Part shown: positions 9,366-17,185 of the stretch, in pieces
Position numbering within the stretch: the stretch's first letter is position 1
Layout of the letters: every line of letters begins with the position of its first letter
NCBI GenBank assembly: GCA_038747545.1
Contig: JBCDJT010000006.1
Location: 1 to 64,000, forward strand
Direction: 5' to 3'
From: JBCCMF01 sp038747545
Lineage (GTDB): Bacteria; Bacteroidota; Rhodothermia; Rhodothermales; JBCCMF01
DNA length: 64,000 bases
Notes under the pieces: model-generated
Seen by the model: only the letters and a program-made list of their open reading frames with translations
Databases searched by the model: none
What the model was told of the DNA's origin: nothing
Translations under genes and position numbers: made by a program

Positions 9366-9956
9366 GCCGTTGTCTTGGCTCTTCTCCGGGTGAAACTGGA
9401 CGCCATAGACATTGTCGCGGTGGACTATCGCCGTGAAGTCGACGCCGTAGCCGCATGTGGCGAGCGTATGCGCCGCGTTCGCTGGGATGCCGTGGTACGA
9501 GTGAACGAAGTAGAAGTAGGGCGCTACCGGGAGGTCAGCAAGGAGCGGCGTCTCGCGCGTCGCCGCCGTGGTGTTCCAGCCCATGTGCGGCACTTTGAGC
9601 GCGTGCCCATCGGCATCGGCTAGGTCGTGCGCGAAGCGGGTCACACGGCCGGGGATGAGACCGAGGCCCCGGTGGTCGCCCATCTCATCGCTCCCGTCAA
9701 ACAGCAGCTGCATGCCGACGCAGACGCCCAGGAACGGGATGCCGCGCTCTACCGCATGGTGGATGGCGGGCTCCAAGTTGCGGCGCCGGATCTCGTCGGC
9801 GCACGCCCCGAAGGCGCCCACGCCGGGTAGCACCAGCCGCTGGGCCTCGGCGATGCGCTCGGTGTCATCGGTGCGCAGCACGCTAGCGCCGATGCGCTCG
9901 AACGCCTTCTCGATGGAGCGCAGGTTGCCGATGCCGTAGTCGATAATCGTGATCAT
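9333..9956 (-). CDS. hisH: Imidazole glycerol phosphate synthase, glutaminase subunit
   Basis: The product is 207 residues of class I glutamine amidotransferase type. HisH hydrolyses glutamine and channels ammonia to HisF for the fifth step of histidine synthesis. The nucleophile Cys79 is in LGVCVGMQLLF and the His-Glu pair is in FHPEKSQDNG near the C-terminus; the N-terminal IIDYGIGNLRSIEKA is characteristic. It is the last gene of a hisB-proC-hisH run, its ATG overlapping the proC stop by 4 bp, which implies translational coupling. hisF is not in the window. Confidence 0.97.
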   Translation of the reverse strand: MITIIDYGIGNLRSIEKAFERIGASVLRTDDTERIAEAQRLVLPGVGAFGACADEIRRRNLEPAIHHAVERGIPFLGVCVGMQLLFDGSDEMGDHRGLGLIPGRVTRFAHDLADADGHALKVPHMGWNTTAATRETPLLADLPVAPYFYFVHSYHGIPANAAHTLATCGYGVDFTAIVHRDNVYGVQFHPEKSQDNGLALLANFSRL

Positions 9957-10780
9957 TCACTCTTCGGTTGGCTGAGTTCGTACGAACGTTGCGTGGCGGT
10001 GGCGACGGCGTTGATAAGCATGGTGCGGAGGCCGTGCGACTCCAGGTCGGCGATGGCGGCGATGGCGGTGCCGCCGGGCGTCGTCACCTCGTCGCGCAGG
10101 ATGGCTGGGTGCTTGCCCGTTTCGATGACGAGCTTGGCCGCGCCAAAGACCGTCTGCGCCGCGAGGCGGAACGCGGTGGGGCGGGGCAGGCCCTGCTTCA
10201 CGCCGCCGTCGGTGAGTGCTTCGATGACCATGTAGACGTACGCGGGTCCGCTGCCCGAGAGGCCCGTCACCGCATCCATCAGGTACTCCGGCACCACCTC
10301 GACCTTGCCCACGCACTCGAACATCGCGCGGACGACGGCCAGATGCGCCTCGGTGGCGGTCGACCCTGCCGCAAGTGCCGTGGCGCCTTCGTCCACCAGC
10401 ATCGGCGTGTTCGGCATCGTGCGCACCACTGGCTGCTCGCCGCCAAACGCCGACTCCAGCGCCGCCGACGTCACGCCGGCCAGCACCGAGACCACGATGG
10501 CATCGGGCGAGACCGCGCCCTCAATCTGCGCGATGACCTTCTGCGCGATCTGCGGCTTCACGGCGATGACGACAACGGTAGCGCCGCGTACAGCGGCTTC
10601 GTTATCCGTAGTGGTTATGATGCCCGGAAATTGTTCGGCGAGTGTGTCAAGCGCTGCGGGGTTGCGCCGCGTGGCGCGAATCGCTTCGGGCGCTACATCG
10701 TGCCCCCTCAGCAGGCCGCCAATGAGCGCCCGCCCGATATTGCCTGCGCCGATGATGGCGAAGTGATGATCCTGGAGCAT
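9953..10780 (-). CDS. proC: Pyrroline-5-carboxylate reductase
   Basis: The product is 275 residues. It reduces pyrroline-5-carboxylate to proline with NAD(P)H. The Rossmann motif FAIIGAGNIGRALIGGLL opens the protein, and the C-terminal dimerisation half carries the family signature GLSGSGPAYVYM and later DEVTTPGGTAIAAI. It lies between hisB (59-bp gap) and hisH (4-bp overlap) on the same strand, so proline and histidine synthesis genes probably share one transcript here. That arrangement is unusual but biochemically unremarkable. Confidence 0.96.
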   Translation of the reverse strand: MLQDHHFAIIGAGNIGRALIGGLLRGHDVAPEAIRATRRNPAALDTLAEQFPGIITTTDNEAAVRGATVVVIAVKPQIAQKVIAQIEGAVSPDAIVVSVLAGVTSAALESAFGGEQPVVRTMPNTPMLVDEGATALAAGSTATEAHLAVVRAMFECVGKVEVVPEYLMDAVTGLSGSGPAYVYMVIEALTDGGVKQGLPRPTAFRLAAQTVFGAAKLVIETGKHPAILRDEVTTPGGTAIAAIADLESHGLRTMLINAVATATQRSYELSQPKSE

Positions 10781-10839
10781 GAGTGGTCACAGGTCGAAAG
10801 TCATAAGGTCACGGTACCAAAGCGGTGTAACGCGCTCAG

Positions 10840-11433
10840 TCAGATCTGCCCCTTGGTGGAGAGCACCGCTGTGCCCTCGGGGTTGCGGCGCGTGGCAGCG
10901 TGCAGGGCGCGGGCAGCTGACTTGAAGATGGCCTCGATCTGATGATGCGTGTTGCGGCCGTAGAGTACCGTCAAGTGGAGGTTGCAGCGCACCTGCTCGG
11001 CGAACGAGTACCAGAAGTGCTCCACCATCTCCGTGGCGAGGTCGCCGACGGTGTCGCGCGCGAACGTGGCGTCGAAGTAGAGGAAGAAGCGGCCCGAGAG
11101 GTCGACGACGCAGCGCGCCAGTGACTCATCCATCGGCACGTAGGCATGCCCGTAGCGCGCGATGTAGGCTTTGTCGCCCAGCGCCTGCGCGAAGGCCTGG
11201 CCAAGCACAATACCCACGTCTTCCACCGTGTGGTGGTCGTCCACATGCAGATCGCCATCACAACTGACCTCCAGGTCGAACCGCCCGTGCTTGGCGAACA
11301 GGTCGAGCATGTGGTCGAGGAAACCGACGCCCGTGGCGTTCTGGTAGGTGCCCGTACCGTCGAGGCCAAGGGTGACCGTGATCGCCGTCTCACCGGTTTT
11401 GCGGTGAACGGTGGCATGACGTGGGTCGAGCAT
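10840..11433 (-). CDS. hisB: Imidazoleglycerol-phosphate dehydratase
   Basis: This 197-residue single-domain enzyme removes water from imidazole glycerol phosphate to give imidazole acetol phosphate in histidine synthesis. The Mn-binding motifs are clear: GFLDHMLDLFAKHG, DLHVDDHHTVEDVG, and the repeated-half partner MVEHFWYSFAEQ. The start was set at the Met giving MLDPRHATVHRKTGET, because the 17 upstream residues are not family-like and the chosen length equals that of monofunctional HisB. The histidinol-phosphatase half of the enterobacterial fusion is absent. It probably leads the hisB-proC-hisH operon and is divergent from metG. Confidence 0.95.
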   Translation of the reverse strand: MLDPRHATVHRKTGETAITVTLGLDGTGTYQNATGVGFLDHMLDLFAKHGRFDLEVSCDGDLHVDDHHTVEDVGIVLGQAFAQALGDKAYIARYGHAYVPMDESLARCVVDLSGRFFLYFDATFARDTVGDLATEMVEHFWYSFAEQVRCNLHLTVLYGRNTHHQIEAIFKSAARALHAATRRNPEGTAVLSTKGQI

Positions 11434-11561
11434 GGCGTGCCGCAGCGTGTTCGTGTGAACGATTAAACTACAATGCCTGCGCACGGGATAGAAGTTGAAT
11501 CTTAGCGAAGGCCCTGCCGTTTGCGGCTGCCGCTATTCCTCGCTGAATTATTACTGCGTCT

Positions 11562-13661
11562 ATGCCTGCTGCTTTCAAGCGCACCCTCGTCACCTCGGCG
11601 CTGCCCTACGCCAACGGTCCTATTCACCTCGGCCACCTTGCGGGGGCCTACCTGCCGGGCGACTTGTACTGCCGGTTCATGAGGCTCAAAGGGGAAGACC
11701 TCGTCTACGTCTGCGGCTCCGACGAGCACGGCGCGGCCATCATGATCAAGGCGCTGAAGGATGGCATCACGCCCCGCGACATCATCGACCAATACCATCC
11801 GATGATCGAGGCGAGCTTCCGGGCATTCGGCATGAGCTTCGACCATTACAGCCGCACCTCGGCCGAGATCCACCACCGCACGAGCCGCGAGGTCTTCCGG
11901 GCACTGGCCGAGAAGGGCGCCTTTACGTACAAGACGCAACGGCAGCTCTATGACCCTGAAGCGCGCATGTTCTTGGCCGACCGCTTCATCGTGGGCACGT
12001 GCCCGGTGTGCGGCTATCCCGAAGCGTACGGCGATCAGTGCGAGAACTGCGGTTCTACGCTGAGCCCGAGCGAACTCATCGACCCGAGGAGCACCCTGAC
12101 CAACGCCACGCCGGTGTGGCGCGAAACGACGCATTGGTTCTTACCCCTAGAGGATTGGCAGGAGCGGCTGGAAGCGTACGTGGCGAGTCACCCCGAGTGG
12201 AAGCCGAACGTATCGGGGCAAATCAGAAGTTGGTTCAACGATGGCTTGAAGGCCCGCGCCATGACGCGCGACCTGACGTGGGGCGTGCCCGTCCCGGACG
12301 ATGTGGCCGAAGCAGCGGGCATCGATGCGGAGGGCAAGGTGTTCTACGTCTGGTTCGACGCGCCCATTGGCTACATCTCGGCCACGCGCGAGTGGGCCGA
12401 GCTGAACGGCCACCCCGACCGCTGGGAGGACTACTGGAAGCAAGACGACACGCGCCTCATCCACTTCATCGGCAAAGACAACATCGTCTTCCATTGCCTC
12501 ACGTTTCCCGCTACGCTCATGGCGCACGGCGGCTTCGTCGTGCCCGAGAACGTGCCCGCCAACGAGTTCCTGACCATCGAGGGCAAGAAGCTCTCCACGA
12601 GCCGTGGCTGGGCCATCTGGCTACACGAATACCTGCAGGACTTCGACCCCGATCTGCTCCGCTACGCGCTGGCAACCACGTTGCCTGAGACCAAAGACGG
12701 GGACTTTAGCTGGACCGATTTCCAGAACCGCGTCAACAGCGAACTCGCCGACATCCTGGGCAACTTCGTCAACCGCACCATGACGTTTGCCACGCGCTAC
12801 TTCGACGGCGTGGTGCCGCCGCTGGATGATCCGTCTGACCTCGACCGCGAGGTGCTCGACGCCATCGCGGCGTTCCCGGCGACGATTGCGAAGGCGTACG
12901 AGAGCTTCCGCACGCGCGAGGCGGTGTTCGAGACAATGGCGCTGGCGCGCCTCGGCAACAAGTATTTCAACGATACGGCCCCATGGCACACGCGCAAGAC
13001 CGACCTGCGGGCGTGCGGCAACACCATCCACGTCTCGCTCCAGATCTGCGCCGCACTCGCTATCCTGGCCGAGCCCGTGCTGCCGTTCTCCATGGCCAAG
13101 CTTCGGGCGATGCTGAACCTCACGGGTACCCGGTCGAGCGAGCCTAAGGGCGCCAAGGACGGCATCGGCTGGGCGGAGGCCGGGCAGGCGATCATGCAAG
13201 CGGGCCACGCCCTCGGTACCCCCGAAATCCTCTTCCGCAAGATCGACGACGCCGTCATCCAAGCACAGATCGACAAGCTGGGGAGCTACGAGGCGGAGGA
13301 GCCTGCAGCGCCCGAGGCCGCACCCTACGTCGAGCCCAAGCCGGAAATCGTCTTCGACGACTTCGCCAAGCTCGACCTGCGCCTGGGCACCGTGACGGTC
13401 GCTGAGCGCATCCCGAAAGCGGATAAGCTGCTGCGCTTGGAAGTGGACCTTGGCTACGAGACCCGGCAAATCCTGGCGGGCATCGCTGAGCAAATGACGC
13501 CGGACGAGATGCTGGGGCGCAAGGTCGTCGTTGTGGCCAACCTCAAGCCCCGCAAGATGCGCGGCTTCGAGAGCCAGGGCATGGTGCTGATGTCGGAAGA
13601 CCGCGACGGTACGTTGATTCCGGTGGGCTCCGATGGCGAGAACGGCGGTGTGGTGCGCTAG
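11562..13661 (+). CDS. metG: Methionyl-tRNA synthetase with C-terminal tRNA-binding domain
   Basis: This 699-residue class I synthetase charges tRNA-Met. The HIGH equivalent is H22-L-G-H25 and the KMSKS loop reads K343-L-S-T-S-R348, a form found in Bacteroidota MetRS. A zinc knuckle C147-PVC150 and C160-ENC163 places it in the Zn-containing group. After the anticodon-binding helices, about residues 590-699 form an OB-fold Trbp111/EMAPII domain (FDDFAKLDLRLGTV, FESQGMVLMS) that dimerises the enzyme and grips tRNA. The intergenic region to divergent hisB is about 130 bp. Its last 4 bp overlap the convergent lipid-kinase gene. Confidence 0.98.
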   Translation: MPAAFKRTLVTSALPYANGPIHLGHLAGAYLPGDLYCRFMRLKGEDLVYVCGSDEHGAAIMIKALKDGITPRDIIDQYHPMIEASFRAFGMSFDHYSRTSAEIHHRTSREVFRALAEKGAFTYKTQRQLYDPEARMFLADRFIVGTCPVCGYPEAYGDQCENCGSTLSPSELIDPRSTLTNATPVWRETTHWFLPLEDWQERLEAYVASHPEWKPNVSGQIRSWFNDGLKARAMTRDLTWGVPVPDDVAEAAGIDAEGKVFYVWFDAPIGYISATREWAELNGHPDRWEDYWKQDDTRLIHFIGKDNIVFHCLTFPATLMAHGGFVVPENVPANEFLTIEGKKLSTSRGWAIWLHEYLQDFDPDLLRYALATTLPETKDGDFSWTDFQNRVNSELADILGNFVNRTMTFATRYFDGVVPPLDDPSDLDREVLDAIAAFPATIAKAYESFRTREAVFETMALARLGNKYFNDTAPWHTRKTDLRACGNTIHVSLQICAALAILAEPVLPFSMAKLRAMLNLTGTRSSEPKGAKDGIGWAEAGQAIMQAGHALGTPEILFRKIDDAVIQAQIDKLGSYEAEEPAAPEAAPYVEPKPEIVFDDFAKLDLRLGTVTVAERIPKADKLLRLEVDLGYETRQILAGIAEQMTPDEMLGRKVVVVANLKPRKMRGFESQGMVLMSEDRDGTLIPVGSDGENGGVVR

Positions 13662-14557
13662 GCTGGACTAAAAACCTCCAGGGCACCGCCAAGGCAGGTG
13701 AACGTTGCGGGCGTTACATGGCCAATTTCGCCATCGGGTGAAAGCAGGAGGCGTTGGGGGCCGTTGACGCTGATGGTGTGCGCCCGGTAGGTATGCACTT
13801 CGGGTGCTTCCACGTGGCGTCCAGTAAAGATGGTTGGGAAGAGGCGCAGCAGCCGGGTGCGTGACACCGGGTTGAGGACGATGACATCGAGCAGCCCGTC
13901 GTCGTAGCGGGCGTCTGGAGCGATGAGGAAGTCGGTGCCCGTATACCGCGTGTTGGCGATGGCCAGCAACACCGCATCGTGCGGGTACACGTGGCCATCG
14001 ACGGTGAGTGTCACAGGATAAGTCCGCAGCCCCGCCATCGTCTGAAAGACGCCGAGCAGGTAGGCGCTGGTGCCTAGCCGCTTGTACCGGGCGGACGCCC
14101 GCGCCGCCTCGGCAGCGAAGCACAGGTTGACGATGTTGATGAAGTACGACGGCGCTCCATCTTCGGTAGTGGAGTACCCTACATCCACCTGTTTGCGGTG
14201 GCCTTGCCGAATGAGGTGGAGTCCATCGTGCCAGTCGCCGGGGGATAAACCCAGCTCGCGCGCGAACGCATTCCCCGTGCCGATGGGAAGGATGCCGATG
14301 GGGAGGCGGTCATGAGGCGCCCGAGCCATCATGCCGTTGGCAACCTCAGAGAGTGTGCCGTCGCCGCCCGCCGAAACCACGGCGTCATACTCTGCTAGAT
14401 TGGCAGTAGCGAGCCATGCGGCAGCGTGCCCTTGGTGCTGAGTGGGCCAGAACGTGGCGTCAAGGCGAAGCGTGTTGCAAGCCGTTTCAACGGCTGGCCG
14501 CAGCTTGTGGGCACGGCCGTTTCGCGCTGCAGGGTTGTAGATGATCAGCAGGCGCAC
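13658..14557 (-). CDS. Diacylglycerol/lipid kinase, YegS/DagK family
   Basis: The product is 299 residues. The N-terminal kinase lobe has the family motifs IIYNPAARNGRA, SAGGDGTLSEVANGM (the GGDGT nucleotide loop) and LPIGTGNAFARELG; the C-terminal beta lobe ends with LLSPDGEIGHVTPATF. Members phosphorylate diacylglycerol or related lipids at the inner membrane face to recycle them into phospholipid. The exact substrate cannot be read from the sequence. It is the last gene of a minus-strand run, 3 bp after the VOC lipoprotein gene, and it converges with metG with a 4-bp overlap. Confidence 0.93.
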   Translation of the reverse strand: MRLLIIYNPAARNGRAHKLRPAVETACNTLRLDATFWPTQHQGHAAAWLATANLAEYDAVVSAGGDGTLSEVANGMMARAPHDRLPIGILPIGTGNAFARELGLSPGDWHDGLHLIRQGHRKQVDVGYSTTEDGAPSYFINIVNLCFAAEAARASARYKRLGTSAYLLGVFQTMAGLRTYPVTLTVDGHVYPHDAVLLAIANTRYTGTDFLIAPDARYDDGLLDVIVLNPVSRTRLLRLFPTIFTGRHVEAPEVHTYRAHTISVNGPQRLLLSPDGEIGHVTPATFTCLGGALEVFSPA

Positions 14558-14560
14558 GGC

Positions 14561-15049
14561 TTAGCCCGTCGGCTCTTGCACGAACTCCACGATGTTGCCT
14601 TCGGGGTCCTCGACCATCAAGATCTGCGCGCCGTTGCCGAGCGTGGTCAGCGGCAGCGCGACGGGCGCCTCGGCCTGTGCCGACCGTTCTGCCATCGCCG
14701 AGATGTCATCCACCATGAGGGTGATGTAGCGAAAGCCTCGCCCTCCCGTGAGCCCTGGGGGGCTAGCCTGTTGGGGCGCCTCGTCCATCTGTACGAGCTT
14801 GATGATAGACGCGCCGTGCCGCAACTGTACCATCCGCCCGGCGCCGATCAGCGAGGTGCGGAAATTACCGATCTGCTCGAGTCCCAAGCCCTCGCGGTAG
14901 AACGCCAACGCAGCATCCATGTCGGTAACGACCACGCCCACGTCTACTGCGAGGCGCACGGCAGGCTCGCTGGCCGCAGGTTCGGGTGGCGGCGGCGCAG
15001 CACAGGCTACGAGTAAAAGCGCAAGGGCGATGGGCGAGAGGCGAGGCAT
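14561..15049 (-). CDS. Lipoprotein with glyoxalase/VOC fold
   Basis: The product is 162 residues from the ATG giving MPRLSPIALALLLVACAA, a lipoprotein signal with lipobox LLVAC, then a Pro/Ala-rich linker. A single VOC module follows: VDVGVVVTDMDAALAFYREGLGLEQ, MVQLRHGASIIKLVQMD, and EDPEGNIVEFVQEP near the end. The DPxGN-E ending supplies the usual C-terminal metal Glu of VOC enzymes. Because it is membrane-anchored and probably periplasmic, a cytoplasmic methylglyoxal role is unlikely; the substrate is unknown. The frame is open for 89 codons upstream, but that part is low-complexity and not signal-like. Confidence 0.8.
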   Translation of the reverse strand: MPRLSPIALALLLVACAAPPPPEPAASEPAVRLAVDVGVVVTDMDAALAFYREGLGLEQIGNFRTSLIGAGRMVQLRHGASIIKLVQMDEAPQQASPPGLTGGRGFRYITLMVDDISAMAERSAQAEAPVALPLTTLGNGAQILMVEDPEGNIVEFVQEPTG

Positions 15050-15134
15050 GACGATCGCTAAGGCAGGGCGTGACGGGAGCTGGCAAGCTAAGGCTTCGTC
15101 GCACACATTCTCAACGGCAGGGCTGGGGCCCGAG

Positions 15135-16010
15135 TCAGTTGGCCGGGGGCGGTGCCACGCGCGCGCCTTCAGGCATGACGAGCTGAGCTGCATCGAAGGG
15201 GCGACGGAACGAGATAGAGTCGGCCCAGGCGTCGTTTTTGGGGCGGATGATCTCGCCGTCGGCGTAGTGGAAGCCGCGGAACCGCGTGGGCGTGGTGAGC
15301 CCATCGACGGTGACATAGTCCTCGTAGTACATCAGCGTCTCGCGCGGCTGCGCATCGGCGGCCGGGCGGCCACGGCCGTACGTGACGGTGTAGCGGATCA
15401 CATCGACGAGCGACGTCTCGGGATTGACGTAGAGGATGTAGGTATCGCCCGACGAGTCGCCGACGCCCTCGTCAAAGCCGACTTTGACCAGTTCATAGGT
15501 GGTGCCGTTCAACGCCTCATCGGGAAGCAGCTCGTAGGTGAGGCCGGGGTCTGCGAGGATGAACGGGATGGACTGGAAGTAGTAGCCTGTGGTCGCCCAG
15601 AACCGCGGGTTCGGGTTCGAGATCGTGTCGGGGCTCATCCAGGCATCGGTGCCGTCCCAGGCGAACCGTGCGTTGACGGGCTGCGGATCGTTGTAGCTGC
15701 CTAGCGTCATCAGATCGTGATAGACGCGGCGTGAGGCGTTGTCGGCCACGAGGTACGACTTGAAGCGGATGTCGCTGTCTACGTTGCCGTACTCCCAGGT
15801 ATACGAGCTGGTGGGGGCGCTGAACCAGGCGTCCAAGCCACCGTGTGCCTCAATGGTACGGAGCACCAACTGCCCGCCCGCTGTTGCTTGGAGGCGCGCA
15901 CGCGCCTCGTCGGCCTGGTTTGGGCTGCTATCAGCAGTGGGCGGCGGTGGTGCTGGCTGGCAGGCGAAGAGGGCGGTAGCAAGCGTGAGGGCGAGGAGCG
16001 GAAGGCGCAT
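15135..16010 (-). CDS. Lipoprotein, DUF6503-like
   Basis: The product is 291 residues, beginning with MRLPLLALTLATALFACQ, a lipoprotein signal with cysteine at about residue 18 and a Pro-rich tail. The body has an alternating beta pattern with VLRTIEAHGGLDAWF, a W-D-G-T-D-A-W strand, YYFQSIPFILADPGL, and ILYVNPETSLVDVIRYTV. This resembles DUF6503 proteins, which have a LolA/LppX-like half-barrel suited to holding lipid. Function is unknown. The neighbours are aroB upstream (57-bp gap) and the VOC lipoprotein downstream. The family assignment is from memory of the pattern and is moderately sure. Confidence 0.7.
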   Translation of the reverse strand: MRLPLLALTLATALFACQPAPPPPTADSSPNQADEARARLQATAGGQLVLRTIEAHGGLDAWFSAPTSSYTWEYGNVDSDIRFKSYLVADNASRRVYHDLMTLGSYNDPQPVNARFAWDGTDAWMSPDTISNPNPRFWATTGYYFQSIPFILADPGLTYELLPDEALNGTTYELVKVGFDEGVGDSSGDTYILYVNPETSLVDVIRYTVTYGRGRPAADAQPRETLMYYEDYVTVDGLTTPTRFRGFHYADGEIIRPKNDAWADSISFRRPFDAAQLVMPEGARVAPPPAN

Positions 16011-16066
16011 TGGAAGGGAGCAGCGAAGAGAGCGGAAGCAGTGAGACGCCTTGTGCTGAACAAACT

Positions 16067-17152
16067 TTACGTGAGGGCCGCGGCCCAGCAATCGGCGAGG
16101 AGTGCTTCGTCCTGCACGTCGCGGACGAGCGCGTGCCCAATTTCGTCGAGCACCACGAAGCGTAAGCGGCCTTGCTTGACCTTCTTGTCGAAGTACATCG
16201 CCTTTGTCAGGGTGGGCACGTCTAGCTGTGCAGGGTTGGGATGGACGGGGAGCGCGCTGGCGAGCTGGCGAGCGGCGGTGAAGTCGGCATCGGGGTAGAG
16301 GTGGGCGGAGAGCCTCAGCGCGGCGCGCATGCCCAGTGTGACCGCCTCGCCGTGCGTGAACGCGCCGTAGCCCGCTTCGCGCTCGATGGCATGGCCAAAC
16401 GTATGCCCGAAGTTGAGGATGGCGCGCCGTCCCTGCTCGGTCTCGTCCTCAGCTACCACTTTCGCCTTGATCTGGGCTGCGCGAGCCACCATCTCGGGCA
16501 CGATCTCCACGTCGCGATCCAGGATACGTGTCCAGTGCGTCTGGAGAAAACGGAAGAACGAGGGCGAGGCAATGAGGGCATGCTTCACCACCTCGGCGAG
16601 GCCGCTTGTCCATTCGCGCGCGGGCAGCGTTTGCAGCACTGCCGGGTCGGCAAAGACGAGGGTGGGCTGGTGAAAGGCGCCGATGAGGTTCTTGCCCGTC
16701 GCATGGTTGATGCCCGTCTTGCCTCCGATGGCGCTGTCCACCTGCGCAATGAGCGAGGTGGGTACCTGCACCAGCGGCACGCCGCGCAGCAGCGAGGCAG
16801 CAGCGAAGCCCGCCAAGTCGCCCACCACGCCGCCACCCAGCGCCAAGACAGGGGTTCTGCGGTCAATCCCGAGGCCCAAGATCTCGTCCCACAATGCGCT
16901 GAGGTGGTGGAGCGATTTGGTCTGCTCGCCTGCGGGGCAGGTAATGACGTGAGGCGTCCACCCACGTTCGCTCAGGACTTGGGTGAGCGCGCGAGCATAG
17001 AGAGGCGCTACGTTTTCATCGGTCACCACCACGCAGCGGCCCGGCAACAGCCCCGCCTGCTCCATCGCAAGCGCACAGCGCTGCAGCGCGTCGAAGCGGA
17101 TGGCGTACGAGCGCGCGCCGAGGTTGACGTGGATAGCGGAGGCATCGGCCAT
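16067..17152 (-). CDS. aroB: 3-dehydroquinate synthase
   Basis: This 361-residue protein is the second enzyme of the shikimate pathway, cyclising DAHP to 3-dehydroquinate with NAD and a divalent metal. Diagnostic segments are PAGEQTKSLHHLSALWDEIL, ALGGGVVGDLAGFAAA, the PTSLIAQVDSAIGGKTGIN substrate loop, and the metal-binding histidines in LNFGHTFGHAIE and THGEAV. Length and motif order are standard. It follows the SpoIIE-type phosphatase gene by 33 bp and precedes the DUF6503-like lipoprotein gene, which suggests one transcript but no shared pathway. No other aro genes lie in the window. Confidence 0.97.
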   Translation of the reverse strand: MADASAIHVNLGARSYAIRFDALQRCALAMEQAGLLPGRCVVVTDENVAPLYARALTQVLSERGWTPHVITCPAGEQTKSLHHLSALWDEILGLGIDRRTPVLALGGGVVGDLAGFAAASLLRGVPLVQVPTSLIAQVDSAIGGKTGINHATGKNLIGAFHQPTLVFADPAVLQTLPAREWTSGLAEVVKHALIASPSFFRFLQTHWTRILDRDVEIVPEMVARAAQIKAKVVAEDETEQGRRAILNFGHTFGHAIEREAGYGAFTHGEAVTLGMRAALRLSAHLYPDADFTAARQLASALPVHPNPAQLDVPTLTKAMYFDKKVKQGRLRFVVLDEIGHALVRDVQDEALLADCWAAALT

Positions 17153-17185
17153 GTCTGGCAGCGAGCTAGTGGTGAGGAAGGAGAG

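Noticed and set aside
9968..10942. Open frame of 324 codons antisense to proC and hisB
   Set aside because: It is a complement shadow of two conserved enzymes; the translation is His/Arg/Asp-rich and without fold features.
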